Below are positions 1 through 5,378 of a stretch of DNA of 11,873 nt, one piece after another. Below the pieces are notes generated by a model. The model did not search any database. It worked only from the letters and a program-made list of their open reading frames with translations, and was not told where the DNA came from. This stretch comes from an uncultured Caryophanales bacterium (GTDB lineage Bacteria > Bacillota_I > Bacilli_A > RF39 > UBA660). A program made the position numbers and the translations under genes. The DNA lies in the NCBI GenBank assembly GCA_947168625.1, contig CAMVMQ010000023.1:1-11873 (forward strand), in the 5' to 3' direction. How positions within the stretch are numbered: position 1 is the first letter of the stretch; every line of letters starts with the position of its first letter.

Positions 1-933
1 TACACCGGGTAAGATATAATCACTAGTATAAGTATCTCCTAGCCATACATAGTTATTAGGATCTGCTCCATAATAACGGATATTCCCTGCATCTGCTCCT
101 ACACTCATACCAGCATGTCTATCATTCATTAGATTAACACTAGGAGCTAGATTATATGTAATACTATTAACTGTAGCAGTACTCTTAGTTGCAGTATTAT
201 ATAAATTTGTTATATACTGAGCAGCATCTTCTAAGAAGTTTACTCTTACTTCTCCTCCCATTGCTTCTAATGTTACACTTCCATTATATCTACCAGTAGC
301 ATTAGTAGTTCCTTCTGTTACACCATCATTTTGTACTGAGTCTGTATTATTTAAATATACCATTACATAGTATACTTGAGGACTTCCTGATGTTAATCCC
401 CCACCATTATGTATATCTAATGTTGTTACATCATTTGGAAATGATTCGATTATTCTTCCTTTATATACGATATTTGATGATGCTGAATCACTTCCTGTAT
501 ATACTACATAACTCCATTCATTTTTATCTACTACTGTTGGTAATGTAAGACTTAGTCTTATATTAGCAGTACTTACTGTCTGTGTACTAGTAGCGGTTAT
601 CTTCCATACATGACATCCTGTATAACCATTATCTACACATTTTGCTGTTAATGCATTATTTACTAATGTTGTAGTCATATTATTAGGAGTTACTCCAAAA
701 TCAGCAGGTACTAAATCATCACTAGCAGGTGCTGGACTTGGATTTAAACCTAGTCTTGCTACATTAATAGTTAATATACCATTAGTGTTATTAGTAGTAC
801 CACTAATAGTACCAGTATTACTTTTACTAGCATTAAAGTATGCAAATGTCGCAGACATTCCTCCAATTAAAAGAATAGATATACCTAACATTAAGTAAAA
901 TATTCTTTTATTTTTCTTTTTAACTTCTTCCAT
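1..933 (-). CDS. SipW-type secreted surface protein (TasA/camelysin-like N-terminus), 3' end off window
   Basis: An uninterrupted frame of 311 codons starts with ATG at 933 and runs off the left edge without a stop, so the C-terminus is missing. An AGGAG/GAGAGG ribosome site lies just upstream. Residues 1-10 are lysine-rich, 11-25 form a hydrophobic core, and SATFAYFNAS follows at 27-36. This closely resembles the signal and cleavage region of SipW-processed proteins such as TasA and camelysin, whose pattern is T-x-A-Y-F. A Thr/Asn/Ser-rich linker (37-52) precedes a domain rich in T, S, V and N that looks like beta strands, with two cysteines (C99, C107) that could form a disulfide. Near the end, residues 268-299 (NLMNDRHAGM... 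GNIRYYGADPNNYVWLGD) resemble a module I recall from many surface proteins of uncultured Firmicutes, there usually followed by a WRIIG-type segment. Likely exported and perhaps wall-associated or fibre-forming. Its exact role is unknown. It has its own promoter. Confidence 0.82.
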   Translation of the reverse strand, partial: MEEVKKKNKRIFYLMLGISILLIGGMSATFAYFNASKSNTGTISGTTNNTNGILTINVARLGLNPSPAPASDDLVPADFGVTPNNMTTTLVNNALTAKCVDNGYTGCHVWKITATSTQTVSTANIRLSLTLPTVVDKNEWSYVVYTGSDSASSNIVYKGRIIESFPNDVTTLDIHNGGGLTSGSPQVYYVMVYLNNTDSVQNDGVTEGTTNATGRYNGSVTLEAMGGEVRVNFLEDAAQYITNLYNTATKSTATVNSITYNLAPSVNLMNDRHAGMSVGADAGNIRYYGADPNNYVWLGDTYTSDYILPGV

Positions 934-953
934 ATACTTTCTTCCTCTCCTAC

Positions 954-982
954 CTTATAACACTTTCTTATCACATAGTCAA
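954..982 (-). promoter_or_regulatory. Sigma-A-type promoter for the surface protein gene
   Basis: On the minus strand TTGACT (982-977) and TATAAG (959-954) are separated by exactly 17 bases; each hexamer matches the consensus at five of six positions. It begins inside the last bases of the intergenic gap after the DUF1292-like gene stop (987). The predicted start near 947 leaves a leader of only about 14 bases, so the effective ribosome site would be AGGAAG close to the ATG rather than the upstream GGAGAGG. Not tested experimentally; inferred from sequence match alone. Confidence 0.68.
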
Positions 983-986
983 TGTC

Positions 987-1247
987 TTATTGTTCATTTA
1001 TAGTACCAACAATATCTTTAACTACTAACATAGCCTTATGAAAGATATCTTTTTCTTTTATCTCTTCTATATAATTATTTCCATCATTATCCTTATTTAG
1101 ATAAGCAATATTCAACGTATTATCTTCACCATCAAAAGTATTTACAGAGAATAATACTATTTCTTTATCACAATCCGGAAGCTTAAACACCGATAAAATA
1201 TTACCTAATTTAAATATATTATCTTCGTCTATTAAATTAAATTCCAT
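987..1247 (-). CDS. Small acidic DUF1292-like protein (86 aa)
   Basis: ATG at 1247 has a very strong ribosome site (AGGGAGGA, 5 bases away) placed in the 11-base gap after the preceding gene. The 86-residue product is acidic and soluble, with no signal peptide or membrane segment. Its pattern of alternating hydrophobic strands (FKLGNILSVFKL, KEIVLFSVNTF, NTLNIAYLNKD) ending in an acidic helix resembles the small DUF1292/YrzB family of Firmicutes, whose function is unknown. The family call is by eye and moderate. It is the last gene of the apparent phosphoketolase operon. Members of this family elsewhere usually sit near yrrK/yrzL or rRNA/tRNA-processing genes, so this location gives no functional hint. 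Confidence 0.72.
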   Translation of the reverse strand: MEFNLIDEDNIFKLGNILSVFKLPDCDKEIVLFSVNTFDGEDNTLNIAYLNKDNDGNNYIEEIKEKDIFHKAMLVVKDIVGTINEQ

Positions 1248-1258
1248 ACATTCCTCCC

Positions 1259-1630
1259 TTAAGATACCATTGCTTTTGAAATCATAAAGACAATAATAAA
1301 CATCATAACAAGTCCAACAATAACTACTATTGAAGATACCACATAACCAGATACACCATTTAATTTTAATGTTCTAATCATATTATTTTGTCTATTAAAC
1401 TTACGTTCTTTTTCTTCAAATAAAACATCTCTTATAATTTGAAGGTATTGATTTTCTGACACATTATTTTCTAACTTTTGTTGTACAGGATTCATAATAC
1501 TTGTAATTCTATCAAAGATATCTTTAGGAACTTTAGCTATTTGCATTCTTTTACTTGCTCTAATTACTACACTTGGAAAACAAACTTTTTCATTAGTAAA
1601 TATACAATCTAAATTATTTTGTTCTTCCAT
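1259..1630 (-). CDS. Uncharacterised C-terminally anchored membrane protein (123 aa)
   Basis: I do not recognise this family. A longer frame opens at 1681, but the ATG at 1630 is chosen because GGAGG sits 10 bases upstream (1645-1641) and the 17 extra N-terminal residues merely read through that site and the phosphoketolase coding region. The cytosolic part (1-95) has two cysteines near the N-terminus (C9, C17), a mixed region (residues 18-50), then a charged helical stretch (about 51-90, with EEKERKFNRQNN). A single membrane helix spans about 96-118, with only five residues after it, so topology is likely tail-anchored with the N-terminus inside. The gene starts inside the 3' end of the phosphoketolase gene (17-base overlap), which suggests translational coupling. 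A link to phosphoketolase function is inference from gene order only. Confidence 0.85.
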   Translation of the reverse strand: MEEQNNLDCIFTNEKVCFPSVVIRASKRMQIAKVPKDIFDRITSIMNPVQQKLENNVSENQYLQIIRDVLFEEKERKFNRQNNMIRTLKLNGVSGYVVSSIVVIVGLVMMFIIVFMISKAMVS

Positions 1631-3971
1631 TATCTTCACTCCTCCACTTAAAGTTTCTAACTTCTTCCATATCAATACCATATTCGTTTATATATTCATA
1701 ATGTTCTTTTAATTTATCTTTCATTAGCTTAATTATCTTTTTACCCTCTTCTTTTTTACTTATATCCAAATGATTAATAATATCAATAACAATATGATAT
1801 CTATCTATCTCATTCCTAACTCTCATATCAAAAGGTGTTGTAATAGTACCCTCTTCCATATAACCATGAACAGAAATATTCTTATTCTCTCTTTCATAAG
1901 TAAATTCATGTATTAACGTTGGATAACCATGATAATTAAAAATTATTGGTTTATCCTTAGTAAATAACTGATTATATTCTCTATCAGTTAGCCCATGAGG
2001 ATGTCTTGTACTAGGCTGTAATTTCATCAAATCAATAACATTAATAAATCTAACTCTAATACTAGGAAGATACTCTCTTAATATTGAAACAGCAGCCATA
2101 TTTTCTAAAGTTGGTGCTTCTCCTATTGATACTAAAACAACATCAGTACCCCTTTTATCATTAGAAGCAAAATCCCATTTACCTAGACCCTTCTCGCAGT
2201 GTTCTTTTGCTTCATCAATAGTTAGCCACTGAGGTCTTGGATGTTTAGAAGCCACAATTACATTAATATAATTCTTTGTTCTAATAACATGGTCATAACA
2301 CGATAAAAGGCAGTTACTATCTGGTGGCAAATATACTCTTACAATACTAGCTTTTTTATTAGCCAAATGATCAATAAAACCCGGATCTTGATGTGTATAA
2401 CCATTATGATCCTGCTGCCATACATTAGAAGTTAAGATATAATTTAATGATGCTATATCTTTACGCCAAGATATTTCATGACACATTTTCAACCACTTAG
2501 CATGCTGACTAGCCATTGAATCAACAATCCGAATAAATGCCTCGTAGCTTACAAAAGTACCATGTCTACCTGTAAGAAGATAACCTTCAAGCCATCCTTC
2601 GCATGTATGTTCACTTAAGTAACCATCCATTATCCTACCATTATAAGATAGATAATCATCAGTTTGTCTCTTAGGTAAATACCAAGAACGATTATCAGCC
2701 TCAAAAACACTAGAAAGACGATTACTCATTGTTTCATCAGGCCCAAATAATCGATAATTCGTTGGATTCTTTTTTATAATGTCACGAATAAAAGTACCTA
2801 AAACACGCATATCTTCTTTCTCAATAGTTCCTCTATCCTTAATATCAACAGCATATCTATTAATACTAGGAATAACAAGTTCTTTAAGAAGTAATCCTCC
2901 ATTAGCAGAAGGATTATCAGACATAGGATTATTTGGTATTCCATCTTTAATAAACTCTTTTATCTTACCATTATCATCAAACAAATCTTCAGGATGATAA
3001 CTTTTTAACCATTTTTCTAATATTTTTAAATCATTATCACTATTCAAGCTAAACGGTACTTGATGACTTCTAAAAGTACCTTCAATTTCTTTTCCATCAT
3101 ATATTTTAGGACCTGTCCAGCCTTTTCTTGTTCTCAAAACAATCATCGGAAATAAATATCTTTTAACTTCTTTCTTTACTCTAGCTTCATACCATATTTT
3201 CTTAATATCTAAAATAACTTTATCTAAAGCATTAGCCATCTTTTTATGCATATCTTCTTCTCTAACGCCTTCAACAAAGTATACCTTATAACCAAAGCCA
3301 TATAATAATGAAGATAATTCTTTTTTACTAATTCTTCCAAGTACTGTTGGATTACTTATCTTATAACCATTCAAATGAAGAATAGGAAGAACAATACCAT
3401 CCTTTTCAGGATTTACAAACTTATTAGAATTCAAGCTAGTAAGTAGAGGTCCAGTTTCAGCTTCCCCATCTCCTATTACAGTAGCGGCTATTAAAGTAGG
3501 ATTATCGAATACTGCTCCATATGCATGACTTATTGAATATCCTAGTTCTCCTCCTTCATTAATACTACCAGGAGTCTCTGGAGCAACATGTGATGGTATT
3601 CCACCAGGAAAAGAAAACTGTTTAAATAATTTCTTTAATCCCTCTTCATCTTCCGTAATATTAGGATAATACTTAGAATATACTCCTTCAATATAACAAT
3701 TAGATACAACAGCATTACCGCCATGACCCGGTCCTGATATATATATCATATTAAGATTATTGTTCTTAACTATTCTATTTAAATGTGTATAAATAAAGTT
3801 TTGTCCAGGAACAGTACCCCAATGGCCAACAATTTTCTTCTTGACATGCTCCCATTTCAATTCTTCTTTTAATAGAGGATTATCAAGCAAATACAACTGT
3901 CCTACTGATAAATAATTAGCAAGACGAAAATAACTATTTAACCACTTTAGCTCTTTATTACTAAGTCCCAT
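1614..3971 (-). CDS. xfp: Phosphoketolase (xylulose-5-P/fructose-6-P)
   Basis: The 785-residue product is the usual full length for the XFP family. These cytosolic thiamine-diphosphate enzymes split xylulose 5-phosphate (and often fructose 6-phosphate) with phosphate, giving acetyl phosphate plus glyceraldehyde 3-phosphate (or erythrose 4-phosphate). Visible landmarks in order: GHWGT at 49-53 with an active-site His (H50), GPGHGG at 80-85 (H83), SHVAPETPGS around 127-136, the cofactor motif GDGEAETGP from 167 with its partner Asn near 201, RSHQVP at 301-306, the TGRHG loop at 467-471, and QDHNGYTHQDPG at 520-531 with conserved histidines. These cover the N-terminal, middle and C-terminal family domains. 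The ATG at 3971 has a GAGGG ribosome site. It is the first gene of an operon with the membrane protein and DUF1292-like gene, transcribed from an extended -10 promoter and divergent from the FemAB-family gene. Substrate preference cannot be told from sequence. Confidence 0.97.
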   Translation of the reverse strand: MGLSNKELKWLNSYFRLANYLSVGQLYLLDNPLLKEELKWEHVKKKIVGHWGTVPGQNFIYTHLNRIVKNNNLNMIYISGPGHGGNAVVSNCYIEGVYSKYYPNITEDEEGLKKLFKQFSFPGGIPSHVAPETPGSINEGGELGYSISHAYGAVFDNPTLIAATVIGDGEAETGPLLTSLNSNKFVNPEKDGIVLPILHLNGYKISNPTVLGRISKKELSSLLYGFGYKVYFVEGVREEDMHKKMANALDKVILDIKKIWYEARVKKEVKRYLFPMIVLRTRKGWTGPKIYDGKEIEGTFRSHQVPFSLNSDNDLKILEKWLKSYHPEDLFDDNGKIKEFIKDGIPNNPMSDNPSANGGLLLKELVIPSINRYAVDIKDRGTIEKEDMRVLGTFIRDIIKKNPTNYRLFGPDETMSNRLSSVFEADNRSWYLPKRQTDDYLSYNGRIMDGYLSEHTCEGWLEGYLLTGRHGTFVSYEAFIRIVDSMASQHAKWLKMCHEISWRKDIASLNYILTSNVWQQDHNGYTHQDPGFIDHLANKKASIVRVYLPPDSNCLLSCYDHVIRTKNYINVIVASKHPRPQWLTIDEAKEHCEKGLGKWDFASNDKRGTDVVLVSIGEAPTLENMAAVSILREYLPSIRVRFINVIDLMKLQPSTRHPHGLTDREYNQLFTKDKPIIFNYHGYPTLIHEFTYERENKNISVHGYMEEGTITTPFDMRVRNEIDRYHIVIDIINHLDISKKEEGKKIIKLMKDKLKEHYEYINEYGIDMEEVRNFKWRSEDNGRTK
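1641..1645 (-). promoter_or_regulatory. Internal ribosome binding site for the tail-anchored protein gene
   Basis: GGAGG on the minus strand lies inside the last codons of the phosphoketolase gene, 10 bases before the ATG at 1630. It decides the start of the downstream gene. Ribosomes finishing phosphoketolase pass over this site and stop 17 bases into the next gene, a layout typical of translational coupling. Confidence 0.7.
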
Positions 3972-3998
3972 CTATATCCCTCTATTCTAACTATAACA

Positions 3999-4007
3999 AG
4001 TATATCA
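3999..4007 (-). promoter_or_regulatory. Extended -10 promoter for the phosphoketolase operon
   Basis: Minus-strand TGATATACT contains the extended TG-n motif and the -10 hexamer TATACT (4004-3999). No good -35 sits 17 bases upstream; an A/T run (A10 on the plus strand at 4018-4027) lies there instead and may act as an UP-like or bent element. Predicted start near 3992, leader about 20 bases. An alternative pair, TTGGAA (4019-4014) with TATAGT 18 bases downstream, cannot be excluded. Confidence 0.55.
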
Positions 4008-4037
4008 TAAATATTCCAAAAAAAAAAGATATTTTTC

Positions 4038-4066
4038 TTTTGAATTATAATTAAATATGATATAAT
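4038..4066 (+). promoter_or_regulatory. Extended -10 promoter for the FemAB-family gene
   Basis: Plus-strand TGATATAAT has a perfect TATAAT (4061-4066) preceded by the TG extension at 4058-4059. A weak -35 (TTTTGA, 4038-4043) is spaced 17 bases away. Predicted start near 4073 gives a leader of about 20 bases carrying the AAGGA ribosome site at 4082-4086, just before the ATG at 4093. Confidence 0.65.
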
Positions 4067-4092
4067 TCTATATGTAGAAAGAAGGAAAGCAA

Positions 4093-5340
4093 ATGAAAAT
4101 AATTGAATTATCCGAGGTGCAATTTAAAAATTATTCAAAATTACATAGCGCTAGAAACTATTTTCAAACAGTAGAATACGCTAATTTAAAAAAAGAATAC
4201 AATCATTTCTATTTAGGCTTTTTCAATGAAAGCGATAATACATTAATGGCAGCAACACTCTTATTAGAAAAAAAAATAGGACCATTAAAAATTGGTTATG
4301 TACCTGGTAGCTTTTTAGTTGATTATGATAATGATACATTATTTAAAGACTTTATAAATACCTTAAAAACATATTTAAAGAAACAAAAATATGTTTATTT
4401 AACTAGTGATAATTTAATTACATATAAAATTTTCAATAAAAATGGCGAAGTATTATATTTTGATACTAACCTAGTAAAAATACTAGATGAACTATCATTT
4501 GTAAGATTAAAAAAGAAATCTAATTTGAAAGTTGTATTAGAAACAGAAAAAACTCCTGATGAAACATTTAATTTATTTAATCATAACACCAAAAGAAATA
4601 TTAAATTATCCCTTGAAAGAGCCATTAGTATTTTTAAAGACGAAAGTAATAATCCTGATTTACTTCTTAATCTAACAAATAATTTCAATGCTGATAAAAT
4701 AAAAGAATTCATAAGCAGCTTTAACAACGAAAATAAGGCAGAAATATATTTTGCCAAATTAGATCCCGAAAAATATATTAATAATATAAGATTTCTTTTA
4801 AAGAAAGAAGAAGAAAAAAATGATAAGTTAAATGATATTATGCAAAATATCAATATTATTAAAACTGATGAATTTATTAATACCAAAATGAATTCCGATA
4901 AACTAATTACAAGATACAACAATGAAATAATTAGAGCAACTAATATATATACTAAATACCCTGAAGGAGTTATAATTGGAGCAATTCTTATTATTAAAAA
5001 TAATAGAGAAATATATTTCTTAGACGAAGGAAGAAATAAAGAATTTGATAATTTATATTCATCCCATTTACTTAAATGGGAAATAATAAAAAAATATTTA
5101 AATGAAGGATACAAGATATTTAATCTCGGTTCTATAAAAGAGATGGATAATAAAGATCCAAATTATAATTTCAAAATGGGCTTTGGTGGAAAAGTATATG
5201 AAACAATTGGTACTTATGATTTAGTTATTGATAAAATATTATACCCACTTGTAAAAGTATTAAATAAAATAAGTGATTTCTTTAAAAAAATAAAGAAATC
5301 TGAGAAAAAAAGTAAAACCAAAAAATTCAAGAAAAAATAA
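4093..5340 (+). CDS. FemAB/FemX-family peptidoglycan bridge aminoacyltransferase
   Basis: FemAB-family enzymes use aminoacyl-tRNA to add amino acids to the lysine (or equivalent) of lipid II or peptidoglycan stem peptides at the inner membrane face, building the interpeptide bridge. The 415-residue product has the family layout: two acetyltransferase-like (GNAT-fold) halves, the first including NYFQTVEYANLKK (22-34) and the KKKIGPLKIGYVPGS strand region (60-74), a helical, charged arm at about 225-285 (KKEEEKNDKLNDIM) matching the coiled-coil arm, and the diagnostic C-terminal segment at 343-379 (FNLGSI... NFKMGFGGKVYETIGTYDL). ATG at 4093 follows an AAGGA site. After the conserved fold comes an extra tail: a hydrophobic/amphipathic stretch (382-400) and then 12 lysines in the last 18 residues, which could bind the acidic membrane. 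It is the only plus-strand gene, convergent with smc. Which amino acid it adds, and whether it acts first (FemX-like) or later, cannot be told. Confidence 0.9.
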   Translation: MKIIELSEVQFKNYSKLHSARNYFQTVEYANLKKEYNHFYLGFFNESDNTLMAATLLLEKKIGPLKIGYVPGSFLVDYDNDTLFKDFINTLKTYLKKQKYVYLTSDNLITYKIFNKNGEVLYFDTNLVKILDELSFVRLKKKSNLKVVLETEKTPDETFNLFNHNTKRNIKLSLERAISIFKDESNNPDLLLNLTNNFNADKIKEFISSFNNENKAEIYFAKLDPEKYINNIRFLLKKEEEKNDKLNDIMQNINIIKTDEFINTKMNSDKLITRYNNEIIRATNIYTKYPEGVIIGAILIIKNNREIYFLDEGRNKEFDNLYSSHLLKWEIIKKYLNEGYKIFNLGSIKEMDNKDPNYNFKMGFGGKVYETIGTYDLVIDKILYPLVKVLNKISDFFKKIKKSEKKSKTKKFKKK

Positions 5341-5355
5341 TTCTTGATTTTTTTT
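5320..5355. terminator. Bidirectional terminator between femAB-family gene and smc
   Basis: TCAAGAA (5327-5333) and TTCTTGA (5341-5347) form a 7-base-pair stem with a 7-base loop. On the plus strand it is followed by eight T's (5348-5355); on the minus strand the stem is followed, after one A:T step, by six T's (5325-5320 read in reverse). It can therefore end both convergent transcripts. The stop codon of the FemAB-family gene (5338-5340) lies in the loop. Confidence 0.82.
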
Positions 5356-5378
5356 GTTCAATTCCACTTTATTAATAA

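Noticed and set aside
1631..1681. Upstream ATG extending the tail-anchored protein by 17 residues.
   Set aside because: The extension reads through the GGAGG ribosome site and the phosphoketolase 3' end; the ATG at 1630 is correctly spaced from that site.
2779..2997. Plus-strand open frame of 72 codons.
   Set aside because: Lies wholly antisense to the well-conserved phosphoketolase gene; no ribosome site and no recognisable product.
4581..5114. Minus-strand open frame of 177 codons antisense to the FemAB-family gene.
   Set aside because: Composition (runs of L, S, I) is what AT-rich antisense DNA gives; no family features, and the plus strand has clear conserved motifs.
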